From Pseudobdellovibrionaceae bacterium (GTDB taxonomy: Bacteria > Bdellovibrionota > Bdellovibrionia > Bdellovibrionales > UBA1609), in assembly GCA_020635075.1 (NCBI GenBank), contig JACKAM010000001.1, forward strand, positions 1,178,001-1,242,000: a stretch of 64,000 bases of DNA, written 5' to 3'. The position numbers and the translations under genes were made by a program. Positions 52,280-61,131 of the stretch are shown here, one piece after another; the stretch's first letter is position 1, and each line of letters opens with the position of its first letter. Below the pieces are notes generated by a model. The model was not told the DNA's origin. It ran no database searches and saw only the letters and a program-made list of their open reading frames with translations.

Positions 52280-53653
52280 ATGCTGAGTCCTGCAGATATG
52301 GTTTCCAAACGTGCCGATGTTTTGATTGACCGAGGCCGATTTCAGGAGGCGCAGAGCCTCCTATTGAAAAGCCCAAGTCAAACCACAGCCGAAAGACGGC
52401 GTCGGGACAACCTGCTTGGCCAGGTTTTGATGCGCCAAGGACAATGGAAACAGGCACTGGAACATCTCACGATTACGCGAGCTTCACTTGGCGACCACCT
52501 GATGCTGATTGCTGACATCGCTGACTGCCAACTGGCTCTCGGTCATAAAAGTAGCTTCCGTGAAACTCTAGGACAGCTGGAGGAGAATTTCCGCGCAACG
52601 AATGAGTTTGTCAGCTTTGAGACCTTTCTCCGCGCCAGCCAAAGACTGGGGCGATTCCTTGAGCGTGAAGGACAAGCCCACCGGGCCCTTGGAATCTTTC
52701 GTTTGGTGTTTTCCCGATTGGCCAAAGCCGGTCTTGAGGATTTGACGGTTTCCTGCCTGCCAGATCTCGTCCGACTGGAGGCTTGCTTTCGCATCAAAGC
52801 CCATCTTGCCCAGGACTACCGCGAGCTCAAGATGAGAGAGAACTTTCATCCCCTCTCGGCGGAAAACTTTGCCCTTCAGGAAGCACTGCTCTTGGCTGAG
52901 CTTCAGCTAGGGGATATCACTGCAGCCAAGGCTCGCCTAGAGAGTATTCTGGAGAATGACTTTTTGTCGGGCGCGGATAAGCTCAGCCTCTTGCTCTCCT
53001 TTCACGGGGAATCAATTCTTATGGGAGGCACTCCCCTGCTCTCTCAATCTCATTTTTTGAAAACAGTGGGCGACCTGGAAAATAGCCAAATGACACAGGC
53101 CGAGTCCGCACTGCTCGGGCTCTTAAGCTTGTCAGGAACTGAATCGCCCGATTTACAAACACTGATGAAGGCATTGGCCGGACTGCCCCTGACCTCTGTC
53201 CTGTATCTTCTTTCTATTGCCGTTCGAGTCACCCACCACTCGCAAACTAGGGAAGAAATCAAGTCCCAGTGGGCTCTATGTTTGGCTGCTCTGGATGAAG
53301 CCTCTCAGTCATTGTGGCGTGGCCGAGTCGGCTCAGGCCCAGAAACTCAGCAACTGAGAGTTGAGAGCAAATCGGGCATGATCTCCTTTCAAGGTAAATC
53401 CTTCTCTCTCAAGACGCGAAAGAACCTCTACCGTCTAACTCTCGCCCTCGGAAAGACCGAAGAGATTGGCTTGGGCGCCCTCACCCATTTATTGTGGGAG
53501 GCCAGTTACAACGAAAGCTACTACCCCCGCATTCGCACTGCCGTTCGCCGTCTCAATCAAGTCATTGCTGAGTTGACTGCCCAGGAAAAGGCCGTCGAAG
53601 TGAACAAGAATGGGGTTCGTCTGAACGGAAATCTGCGCATCCAACTGCAATAA
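52280..53653 (+). CDS. TPR-rich protein with C-terminal winged-helix-like domain
   Basis: 457 residues, cytoplasmic. Residues 1-340 are helical-repeat sequence with TPR-like pairs (RADVLIDRGRFQEAQSLLL, LGQVLMRQGQWKQALEHL, ALLLAELQLGDITAAKARLE). The last ~95 residues read as a DNA-binding winged helix of the OmpR/SARP type: SFQGKSFSLKTRKNLYRL, then GALTHLLWEASYN, RIRTAVRRLNQVIAEL and a hairpin NKNGVRLNG. That order, sensor TPR then C-terminal wHTH, is the reverse of classical SARP regulators. A transcriptional regulator is likely; targets unknown. GAGGAG precedes the ATG. Confidence 0.72.
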   Translation: MLSPADMVSKRADVLIDRGRFQEAQSLLLKSPSQTTAERRRRDNLLGQVLMRQGQWKQALEHLTITRASLGDHLMLIADIADCQLALGHKSSFRETLGQLEENFRATNEFVSFETFLRASQRLGRFLEREGQAHRALGIFRLVFSRLAKAGLEDLTVSCLPDLVRLEACFRIKAHLAQDYRELKMRENFHPLSAENFALQEALLLAELQLGDITAAKARLESILENDFLSGADKLSLLLSFHGESILMGGTPLLSQSHFLKTVGDLENSQMTQAESALLGLLSLSGTESPDLQTLMKALAGLPLTSVLYLLSIAVRVTHHSQTREEIKSQWALCLAALDEASQSLWRGRVGSGPETQQLRVESKSGMISFQGKSFSLKTRKNLYRLTLALGKTEEIGLGALTHLLWEASYNESYYPRIRTAVRRLNQVIAELTAQEKAVEVNKNGVRLNGNLRIQLQ

Positions 53654-53783
53654 AAGACGGAATTCCCACCTCTTAATGCGTGTTGTTGGAGATTGCTCGT
53701 GACCCATGGCTTGCCTATTGTTAATAACGACAGGACTAAAGCATGACGGAGGCCCGCTGAAAACCGAGGGGGCATTGGTGGCA

Positions 53784-54020
53784 ATGGCTGACAAGAACAA
53801 CAAGTATGACGAAAACGTAGATGGCAAATTCTACGTTGATTCTGAATGCATCGCTTGTGATGCCTGTGTCCTAACAGCTCCCGATCATTTTGGCATGGAC
53901 GAAAATGATGGTCATGCATTCGTTATCAAGCAACCCGGCAGCGAAGAAGAGGAGAACCTGTGCCAGGAGGCAATGGACGGTTGCCCTGTGGAAGCCATTG
54001 GCAGCGATGGCGAGGCCTAA
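53784..54020 (+). CDS. Small ferredoxin (single Fe-S cluster)
   Basis: 78 residues. Cysteines are Cys22, Cys25, Cys28 (CIACDAC) and Cys67 followed by Pro (GCPVEAI), plus an extra Cys60. This is the single-cluster [4Fe-4S]/[3Fe-4S] ferredoxin pattern, acidic overall (SEEEEN). Known: one-electron carrier for oxidoreductases. The longer reading frame from 53706 has no ferredoxin-like leader. GGTGG sits close to the ATG. Its stop is adjacent to the stop of psd on the other strand. The FAD-dependent oxidoreductase gene nearby is a possible partner. Confidence 0.86.
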   Translation: MADKNNKYDENVDGKFYVDSECIACDACVLTAPDHFGMDENDGHAFVIKQPGSEEEENLCQEAMDGCPVEAIGSDGEA

Positions 54021-54872
54021 TCAGTGACTAGTGGGGAACAAACTTTCTCCCATCCTGACGGGAATCTCGACTCCACCATCTTCAGGAAATGAATCCAAAA
54101 ACCCGGGCGGATAGAGCATCACCACTGTGCTTCCCATATTAAAAATCCCCAGTTCCTCGCCCTTTTGCACCTCAAAGGCCGGCTCCATGTCCTTGCGCCT
54201 AATCTCACGCTGGTTGGGTTGATTGGTGACCCAGTCCGAATCAAAACAAAGAGTCATTTTCCCAACATTGGTTGCGCCCACCATGACAAGAGCGACCCGC
54301 CCCAAGGCCGTATCAATGTAAAAGATCAATCTTTCATTGCGGGCAAACAAGTGGGGAATATTGTGAACACTCCAAAGATTCACCGGCCACAACGCGCCAG
54401 GGATATGGGTGATTCTGACCACCTTGCCGGCAACGGGAGAGTGGACACGGTGGTAATCGGTTGGGCACAGGTAATAAGTCAAATAGTGGCCATGCTCCCA
54501 ATGGGAGACGTCCGATTCAGCCAAAAGTTCCTGAGCCGAGTAACCCCAGCCTTTGATTTGGTAGAGAGAACCTAGAATAATTTCCCCACGCTGGGTGAGA
54601 CAGGAATCAGCAGGATGGACGACACCCTCTCCCAGGGGTCTGGCCCCGGGCTTCAATCTACGAGTGAACAACTGATTAATGCTCGGGTAGGCCTCTAAGG
54701 GGAATTCTGCCTCGTCCATGTTGAGCTTGTAGCGGCGAGCGAACCAGGCAACAAGAGCAGGCCCGAGAATGCCGGGCATTTTCAGGCAGGTCAAACGCCC
54801 CACCCAATAACTCATCAGGTTTTTGGGCACCAAATAGAGCAGGTACCCCAGCAGAATTTCCTTAAGACTCAT
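54021..54872 (-). CDS. psd: Phosphatidylserine decarboxylase
   Basis: 283 residues. The self-cleavage motif is MGSTVV with Gly247-Ser248, which gives the pyruvoyl enzyme. YLCPTDYHRVHSPVAG near residue 135 carries the Asp-His of the charge relay. An N-terminal amphipathic/hydrophobic segment (LLGYLLYLVP) fits membrane association. Known: makes phosphatidylethanolamine from phosphatidylserine at the inner membrane. A GTG two codons upstream (54878) is possible. No pssA gene is adjacent. Confidence 0.95.
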   Translation of the reverse strand: MSLKEILLGYLLYLVPKNLMSYWVGRLTCLKMPGILGPALVAWFARRYKLNMDEAEFPLEAYPSINQLFTRRLKPGARPLGEGVVHPADSCLTQRGEIILGSLYQIKGWGYSAQELLAESDVSHWEHGHYLTYYLCPTDYHRVHSPVAGKVVRITHIPGALWPVNLWSVHNIPHLFARNERLIFYIDTALGRVALVMVGATNVGKMTLCFDSDWVTNQPNQREIRRKDMEPAFEVQKGEELGIFNMGSTVVMLYPPGFLDSFPEDGGVEIPVRMGESLFPTSH

Positions 54873-54964
54873 GGCCACACAGCATTCTTTGTGGGGCCCC
54901 GGACAGTCAATGAAAAAGGGGAAAAACCATGATCCTTCCCGGGTGCTGTGGTATTTTTTGTTCC

Positions 54965-56521
54965 ATGAGTCAGATTTTTCACAACGTCAAATTGGGCCTG
55001 GATGAGGACTTGGAGGAAAAGCTCGCCTGGCTTGTCCCCAACTATTCCACCTATCACATTCTTCGCCAATCCGTTGATGCCCGCAGACGACATGAACCAC
55101 ATCTGGTCTACTCGATTGAAGTCTTCTCCCAAGGGGAGATCCCGCCAGAAAACTCGTTCACACTGGACAAAGTCTCCTACCATGGTCCGCCGGTCTTGAT
55201 TATTGGCTCAGGGCCATGCGGTCTTTTTACCGGCCTCCGCCTTCTTGAAAGAGGGATACCCTGTGAGATTTTCGAGAGAGGCTCAGATTGCGTGACCCGA
55301 CTCAAGGCAATCAATAAGTTCTGGCGCTATGGTGAGATGGACGAACGAAACAACGTGTGCTTTGGAGAAGGGGGAGCTGGCCTCTACTCTGATGGCAAGC
55401 TCATCACTCGCATCAAATCACCTTACATCCCCTATGTGATGCAGAGGTTGGTTGACTTCGGCGCCCCTCAAGAAATCCTCTATTTGGCCAATCCTCACGT
55501 GGGATCAGATCGCATCCGTCGCCTGATTCCTCACCTGCGAAACCGGCTGCTCCAACTTGGTGGCAAAATTCACTTTGAAACCCGAGTGACTGATTTGCTC
55601 ATTGAAGGCAAGCAAATCAACGGACTAAAGACAGATAGAGGCGATATATTTCATAGCCCCCACGTGGTTCTCGCCACTGGTCATAGCGCTGAGGATATCT
55701 TTCATCACCTTGCTCAAAAACAAGTGGCTATGGAAGGAAAAGCATTTGCCGTTGGCTTGCGCATTGAACATCCTCAACATTGGATTGACCAATCTCAGTA
55801 TCGCCAATATGCGGGACATCCGAAACTTGGTGCCGCCAATTACCGACTGGCTGCCCACAATCGGGAATCTGACACTGGAGTTTACAGCTTTTGCATGTGC
55901 CCGGGAGGCTATGTATTATCCTCGGGCACCGAGGCTGATGGCTTGGTTTGCAATGGCATGAGCAACTACAAACGTAATTCACCCTACGCTAACGCGGCGA
56001 TTGTTGTCACCGTCGATCACAACCAAAGCTTTGGCCAAGAAAACACCTTTGCTGGCCTGAGCTGGCGCCGGCAAATAGAGCAGAAGGCTTTCCTTGCCGT
56101 CCAAAGGGTCGGCGGAACACGCGAACTCCCCGTGCAACGGGTCACAGACTTTTTGGAGCGTCGCCAAGGGGAAGCCCTGCCCGGCTCCTGTCCCAGTGGA
56201 ACAGTGGCTTTGCGCCTCGATCAAGTTCTTCCAGCCTCGATTTTTGATTCCATTTGCTGGGGAATCGCTGAATTCAATCGCTCACTCAAGGGATTTGCCT
56301 CTGAACAAGCCCAGTTTTACGGTGTCGAAACACGCACGTCCTGCCCCTTGAGAGTGGTTCGCGATGAAAAAACTCTTCAATCTGTCTCTCACCAGGGACT
56401 CTACCCGGCTGGCGAGGGTGCCGGATATGCGGGTGGTATCACGAGTGCTGCCTGTGACGGAGTCAAAGTTGCCGAGGCCTTGGCGAAAAGTTTGGCATCG
56501 CAGACCTTGGAGGTGCGATGA
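54965..56521 (+). CDS. FAD-dependent oxidoreductase (COG2509 type)
   Basis: 518 residues from the ATG at 54965; an ATG at 54929 would add an atypical Cys-rich leader. The N-terminal ~80 residues (FHNVKLGLDEDLEEKLAWLV) form the small domain that is typical of COG2509. The dinucleotide-binding motif is IIGSGPCGLFTGLRLLERG near residue 80, NNVCFGEGGAGLYSDGKL near 128, and the late FAD motif LYPAGEGAGYAGGI near 487. The substrate and electron partner are not established for this family. A ferredoxin gene lies about 1 kb upstream beyond psd. The stop overlaps the next start (ATGA). Confidence 0.9.
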   Translation: MSQIFHNVKLGLDEDLEEKLAWLVPNYSTYHILRQSVDARRRHEPHLVYSIEVFSQGEIPPENSFTLDKVSYHGPPVLIIGSGPCGLFTGLRLLERGIPCEIFERGSDCVTRLKAINKFWRYGEMDERNNVCFGEGGAGLYSDGKLITRIKSPYIPYVMQRLVDFGAPQEILYLANPHVGSDRIRRLIPHLRNRLLQLGGKIHFETRVTDLLIEGKQINGLKTDRGDIFHSPHVVLATGHSAEDIFHHLAQKQVAMEGKAFAVGLRIEHPQHWIDQSQYRQYAGHPKLGAANYRLAAHNRESDTGVYSFCMCPGGYVLSSGTEADGLVCNGMSNYKRNSPYANAAIVVTVDHNQSFGQENTFAGLSWRRQIEQKAFLAVQRVGGTRELPVQRVTDFLERRQGEALPGSCPSGTVALRLDQVLPASIFDSICWGIAEFNRSLKGFASEQAQFYGVETRTSCPLRVVRDEKTLQSVSHQGLYPAGEGAGYAGGITSAACDGVKVAEALAKSLASQTLEVR

Positions 56522-57522
56522 AACTGAAACCCGCCCTACTGATCGGGTTTGTCTTTTTCGTGGTTCTCCCAGCATTGGGAGCGAATCAACTGATGAACAA
56601 GTTTACCTCCCCAAAGGGTGCTAATGCTGTCAATGAAGAGCTCGCCTACAGATTCATGAAACCCAACAACACAGTCCTCCATGAGGTGTTTTTGCCTGAT
56701 GGCTCACCTCTTTTGACCGTCACCTACATCTTCGACGATTTTGGCCATAGACGGACCCCCTCCAAGGACATCGACCATGGAACAAGACATGCCCTGTTTT
56801 TTGGATGCTCTTATGTCTTTGGTGCCAAACTCAATGATGAAGACACTCTCCCCTCTCATTTTGCCAAGCAAAACCCTGACTACTGGAGTGCAAATTTTGG
56901 TATCAGTGGATACGGAGTCTTCGACGTCCTCCGACAAATGGAACTGGACCTCTCGCGATATCGCCGAGCCGCGCCCCCTGGCTTTGCCTTCTACCTGTAC
57001 CTCCCCTTTCATCGGCAGAGAAGCGGCGGGGCCTTTTTTAAATCACCAAATATGGAATGGACCCCACAGTATCGATGGCAGAACAATCAATTGAGATTTT
57101 TGGGTTCCTGGTCTGAAGTTCACCCCGCCTTGAGCTGGATTTTGCAGAAACTCAAACGATGGAACTTTGATCTTGGAATACGCTCCTTGAGGGGCCTCCC
57201 GGGCATGACTGGGAGATTGATGAATGAAGATGTCCATCAAGCGGTTCACCACAGCTTTCCAGCCATACGTGATGAGTATCTCAAGTCATTTCCCGAGGGG
57301 CGATTTATTGTCGGCTTGGGCCCCCATTTAACCGAAAGGGACCGCGAAATGTTTGCTGAACTCACCCGTCAAGGGATCGAGACCCTCGACCTCAGCGATC
57401 TGCCCTTCGACGAGGAGATTATCCACCCCTTGGATGCCCATCCCAATTCCAAACTAAATGAAATGATCGCCCGGAAAATTACGTCCTATTTGGCAGAAAA
57501 TCCTAAACCTGATTCCCCTTAG
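56518..57522 (+). CDS. SGNH-hydrolase-like membrane-anchored protein
   Basis: 334 residues. An N-terminal helix (LLIGFVFFVVLPALGANQL) is a signal or anchor. The SGNH pattern is visible: FGCSYVFGAKL with Ser near residue 99 (GxS block I), NFGISGYGVF near 128 (block II) and HPLDAHPNSKLNE near 308, whose DxH is the expected block V. The family includes acyl-esterases and acetyltransferases acting on cell-surface glycans. A GDS-type Asp is replaced by Cys, so catalysis may be altered. Its ATG overlaps the oxidoreductase stop. Its last four bases overlap the scpB stop. Confidence 0.7.
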   Translation: MKLKPALLIGFVFFVVLPALGANQLMNKFTSPKGANAVNEELAYRFMKPNNTVLHEVFLPDGSPLLTVTYIFDDFGHRRTPSKDIDHGTRHALFFGCSYVFGAKLNDEDTLPSHFAKQNPDYWSANFGISGYGVFDVLRQMELDLSRYRRAAPPGFAFYLYLPFHRQRSGGAFFKSPNMEWTPQYRWQNNQLRFLGSWSEVHPALSWILQKLKRWNFDLGIRSLRGLPGMTGRLMNEDVHQAVHHSFPAIRDEYLKSFPEGRFIVGLGPHLTERDREMFAELTRQGIETLDLSDLPFDEEIIHPLDAHPNSKLNEMIARKITSYLAENPKPDSP

Positions 57523-59135
57523 ACTTCGGCCGACGGCTCCGGTTCCTGGCTGATTTCCTCTTCGACAAATTGCTCTTCATCGAAGATTTCCATGTCCTTT
57601 TCCAATTTGCCAAAGGACACTTCGCCAATTTTGGCTCCACTGCTGAGAGCCTCGTCTTCGCCCTCAAAGCTAAGGTCTGCCGCAGCAAATGTTTGGGTGA
57701 CTGTTTCCTCATCCATAAAATCATGTGAAGGGACCTCTTCAGCCCCGGGCTCAGCCTTCAATCTCGCCTCATCACGGGCATCGGCTGCAGCTTCCATATC
57801 GGCCACGGTGCCAAATCCATCTATAGAATCAATTTCTTCGCCTTGAGAGGACACAAGAGCTTCAAAGGCCTGATCCACTTCTTCTTCAAGAGTGCGAGTT
57901 CCAGCTTCCTTGGTCTCTGAGATCTCTTTAACATCTTCGGCTTCGGTGGTCTCTGAGGTTTCACTCGCCGGTGCCGTCGCCGCTTCAGCAGCTGAGGATG
58001 CAGCTGCCGCCTTTTCCTCTAGGGCCTTTTCATAGCGCGCCAACCACTTGGCGTCCTTGGGGTCCACTTCCTCGCCAACGGCCAAAGCATCGCGAATGTC
58101 TTCGGCCCTCTCACGGTCCCTCTTTTCCTTCTGTCGACGTTTTTCGTCTTCAAAAAAGTCAGAGCTCGTCGTGATAGTCTCCAATTGGCTGGAAATCTTG
58201 AGCAACTCCTCTTCACCCTCAGAGTAGCTATCTGCCACTTGCATGGAGAGATCTCCAGTGATGTCTTCCAACTTCTCTTTCTTCTCTTCGACCTCGCCAA
58301 TACCCTCTGGGATCAGCTCATCGATTTCCGTCAAAGAAGGAAGTTCCCTGATGTTGCGCAAACCAAAAATCTCCAAAAACTTCCTGGTTGTGGCATAGAG
58401 CATGGGTTTGCCGGGCAGATCGCTCTTGCCAGCGAAATTCACCAGACCCTTCTCCATCAAGCCCCGCAACAAGTGGCCGGATTCCACACCGCGGATGCTG
58501 TCGATTTCTGACTTGGTCACCGGCTGCTTATAGGCCGCAATAGCAATCACTTCCAATGCAGGTCCGGACAACTTAAACGGACGGGCTTTCACCATGCGCC
58601 GCAAGTAGGTCATATTGTCCATTTTTGTGCGCAGCTGGTAGCCGCCATTGACTTCCTCAAGGGTCACGCCGCGATTGGCGCCGGCATACTCCACCGCCAA
58701 AAGATCCAGGGCCCTACGGATTTGCTTGGCCTTCACCTTCGTGCCCTTAAAGGCTTGCTTCATGTGAGCCACAGACATGGGCTTATCAGTGGAAAACAAC
58801 ACGCTTTCCACAATAGACACCAGTTGGTCGTCCTCGATAAACTCGGCATCCTCAACATCTTCGGACTCATAGCCTTCCAGCTCAGTGCCTTCGGCCGAGA
58901 AATGATTCTCTTCACTGTCCTCCAACTCATCGAAAACCCGTTCTTCATCGGCTGCGGCCAACATCTCCTCATCGGCCACCGGGTTTTCGCCCGCAAGCCT
59001 TGCCGCCTCTTCCTCAAACTGGGCCCAGTCGTCTGAATCGGCGGCTGCGAGATGCTCTTCTTCCTCGATTTCGACATCCATTTGAGCCTCGCCCATGTTC
59101 TCTTCCAGAAGATCTTCCTTCTCTAAATCACTCAC
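57519..59135 (-). CDS. scpB: Segregation and condensation protein B with long acidic extensions
   Basis: 538 residues, against about 200 for typical ScpB. The ScpB winged-helix core is at ~100-280: VSIVESVLFSTDKPMSVAHM, NRGVTLEEVNGGYQLRTK, LSGPALEVIAIAAYKQPVTK and SDLPGKPMLYATTRKFLEIF. An acidic ~100-residue N-terminus and a ~250-residue C-terminus rich in Glu and Ala surround it. Known: ScpB dimers bind ScpA and act with Smc in chromosome condensation. The GTG start overlaps the scpA stop (GTGA). The extensions may recruit partners or be disordered tails. Confidence 0.92.
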   Translation of the reverse strand: MSDLEKEDLLEENMGEAQMDVEIEEEEHLAAADSDDWAQFEEEAARLAGENPVADEEMLAAADEERVFDELEDSEENHFSAEGTELEGYESEDVEDAEFIEDDQLVSIVESVLFSTDKPMSVAHMKQAFKGTKVKAKQIRRALDLLAVEYAGANRGVTLEEVNGGYQLRTKMDNMTYLRRMVKARPFKLSGPALEVIAIAAYKQPVTKSEIDSIRGVESGHLLRGLMEKGLVNFAGKSDLPGKPMLYATTRKFLEIFGLRNIRELPSLTEIDELIPEGIGEVEEKKEKLEDITGDLSMQVADSYSEGEEELLKISSQLETITTSSDFFEDEKRRQKEKRDRERAEDIRDALAVGEEVDPKDAKWLARYEKALEEKAAAASSAAEAATAPASETSETTEAEDVKEISETKEAGTRTLEEEVDQAFEALVSSQGEEIDSIDGFGTVADMEAAADARDEARLKAEPGAEEVPSHDFMDEETVTQTFAAADLSFEGEDEALSSGAKIGEVSFGKLEKDMEIFDEEQFVEEEISQEPEPSAEV

Positions 59136-60193
59136 AGCTCACCATCCTGTGTCGGTTCCATTGCCTCAACTGGCAAAAAGATCTCTTCGCCCAATTCCTC
59201 ACCCAGCTCATGTCCACGCTGCCTATCTTCTTCATCTAGCTTCATCTCTTCGGCGAGAATTTCCTCGTCGGTGGCAGCGTCAGCTAACTCGTCTTCTTGC
59301 TGCTGAATCACTTCCGCACTCGCCTCTTCCATGAGTTTTTCGGCAGCAGCCTCCAAGTCAATGGGCACCTCATGTTCAGCCTCGGCCTCTTCCAGAATAT
59401 GCATAGCTACTTCACTGGCATGGGCATTGTCGTAGTCTTCAACGGTGGAAATCACATCCCCATCAACCATGTGCTTGGCCTCAATACGAATTTCCGACTT
59501 GTCATCCGCCTGAAACAAAGACACAAAACCCATCTTGGCCAACTCAAGCAGAGAAATGAAGGTCACCAAGACCTGGCTCGACCGTGCCTCTCCCCGTTTC
59601 TCTCCATCGATGAACTCAAAGAATCCAAGCATACGACCGACAACCAGCCGGTCTTTGATTTCCAGAATCCTTTCCGAAATGGACTGCAGCGCCTCCGAAA
59701 CCTTGTGAATGCCCTTTTTCATCCCGCGAATGGCCGCGCGATAAGCTGAGATCAAAGCAAACAGCGCATTGTCTTCGACAATGATTTCGCCTTCTTCTTC
59801 AGACTCCAAATCCATCCGCTCGCCACGCAAATAAACATCGCGGCCAACAAGGGGGCGGTCGTAGAGGCGATGGGCGGCATCCTGATACTTCTGGTACTCC
59901 AGAAGCTTGGCCACCAGCTCTTTGCGAGGGTCTTCTTGTTCAATCTCTTCCCCGTCCTCGTTGTACTGAGGGAGAAGCATCTTTGACTTAATCTGAATGA
60001 GGCTGGCCGCCATGCTGACAAAGTCGCCGGCATTTTCCAGATCCAACTTCTTCATGGATTTGATGAAATCCAAATACTGGCGGGTGATCTCATGGATATT
60101 GATATCAAAAATATCCATTTCCTCACGACGAATCAGGTGAAGAAGCAGCCCTAATGGCCCCTCAAAACGTTCCAGTTGTATAACTAGGCTCAA
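59132..60193 (-). CDS. scpA: Segregation and condensation protein A with acidic C-terminal extension
   Basis: 353 residues from a TTG at 60193, chosen because the conserved kleisin start (VIQLERFEGPLGLLLHLIRR) follows at once and GGGGAA precedes it; a GTG at 60277 would add 28 unrelated residues. The N-terminal Smc-binding helices and the C-terminal winged helix (FISLLELAKMGFVSLFQAD near residue 210) are present. After that come ~125 very acidic residues. Known: kleisin that bridges the Smc heads together with ScpB. No smc gene is in the window. It lies between an M50 protease gene and scpB, a neighbourhood seen in many bacteria. Confidence 0.92.
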   Translation of the reverse strand: MSLVIQLERFEGPLGLLLHLIRREEMDIFDINIHEITRQYLDFIKSMKKLDLENAGDFVSMAASLIQIKSKMLLPQYNEDGEEIEQEDPRKELVAKLLEYQKYQDAAHRLYDRPLVGRDVYLRGERMDLESEEEGEIIVEDNALFALISAYRAAIRGMKKGIHKVSEALQSISERILEIKDRLVVGRMLGFFEFIDGEKRGEARSSQVLVTFISLLELAKMGFVSLFQADDKSEIRIEAKHMVDGDVISTVEDYDNAHASEVAMHILEEAEAEHEVPIDLEAAAEKLMEEASAEVIQQQEDELADAATDEEILAEEMKLDEEDRQRGHELGEELGEEIFLPVEAMEPTQDGEL

Positions 60194-60431
60194 ACCAATT
60201 CCCCATCTCGGCCGCAGACTTCCCTTCCGCAGCCAGCTGAAATCTTCCCGGTGTCCTTGACTAAAGTCGGATGACACCTCTTGGCACTCATTGAATCAAG
60301 GGCCCTGAGAAGTTGCAACCAAACTTTTAACCAGGTCTCCCATATTGCTGACTAAGACCCTAAGATCAATGATATTTTCCCCTAACAAGGAGCTTTCCAG
60401 GAGAACCCATGGCGCTGTACGGCAAGAATGC

Positions 60432-61103
60432 TTAAGAAATAAGCCGAGCCACCGTCTCGGCCACCCCAATCAAGATGTCACGAAGAAAGCCCACGGGATA
60501 AGCCAGGTAGCGAAACCCGCCCATCAAGAACACCCCGATCAAGATCATATTCATGGTGCTTTGGTTTTCCTCCATTTTGCGGTTAGCACTTTCCGGAAGA
60601 AAGCGCGCCAATACCTTCCCCCCGTCCAAGGGGTGCATGGGGATCATATTAAAGATGGCTAACAAAAGGTTGATCCATATAAAGCCCACCAACATATTGG
60701 AGACTGGATCGCGAAGAGACTCCGACAAAAAGGGGTGCACTAAGCCCAGCGCAACAGCACCCACCACCGCCAAAATCACGTTAGACAAGGGTCCTGCCAG
60801 AGCAATCCAAAACATATCTTTTTTGGGGTTCTCCAAATTACGTGAATTCACCGGCACGGGCTTGGCCCAGCCAAAAAGGGGCCATTGAAAGGCGATAGCC
60901 ATGATGGGCAAAATGACAGTGCCAAACCAATCCAGATGGGCAAAGGGGTTCAGGGTCAACCGACCCATAATTTCTGCTGTGCGGTCGCCCTTACGTCGAG
61001 CCACCCAACCGTGCGCAAATTCATGAAAGCAAAGGGCAAACAGGAAGGGAACAAAGAAAACCGCGACTTTAGCCCCTACTTCCACCAGATTGAAATGATT
61101 CAT
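60432..61103 (-). CDS. Site-2 protease family (M50) membrane protease
   Basis: 223 residues, about six membrane helices. The zinc site is HEFAH near residue 27 plus the third ligand region NMIPMHPLDGGK near 155; NPFAHLDWFG near 52 is the family's conserved loop. No PDZ domain, as in the short rhomboid-like M50B group. Known for the family: intramembrane cleavage of signal proteins or envelope-stress factors. It is the first gene before scpA on the same strand, with 238 bases between. It is divergent from the FadL-like gene with a short 28-base gap. Confidence 0.92.
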   Translation of the reverse strand: MNHFNLVEVGAKVAVFFVPFLFALCFHEFAHGWVARRKGDRTAEIMGRLTLNPFAHLDWFGTVILPIMAIAFQWPLFGWAKPVPVNSRNLENPKKDMFWIALAGPLSNVILAVVGAVALGLVHPFLSESLRDPVSNMLVGFIWINLLLAIFNMIPMHPLDGGKVLARFLPESANRKMEENQSTMNMILIGVFLMGGFRYLAYPVGFLRDILIGVAETVARLIS

Positions 61104-61131
61104 GGCCTGACGTTATACTATGGGAGGCCAC

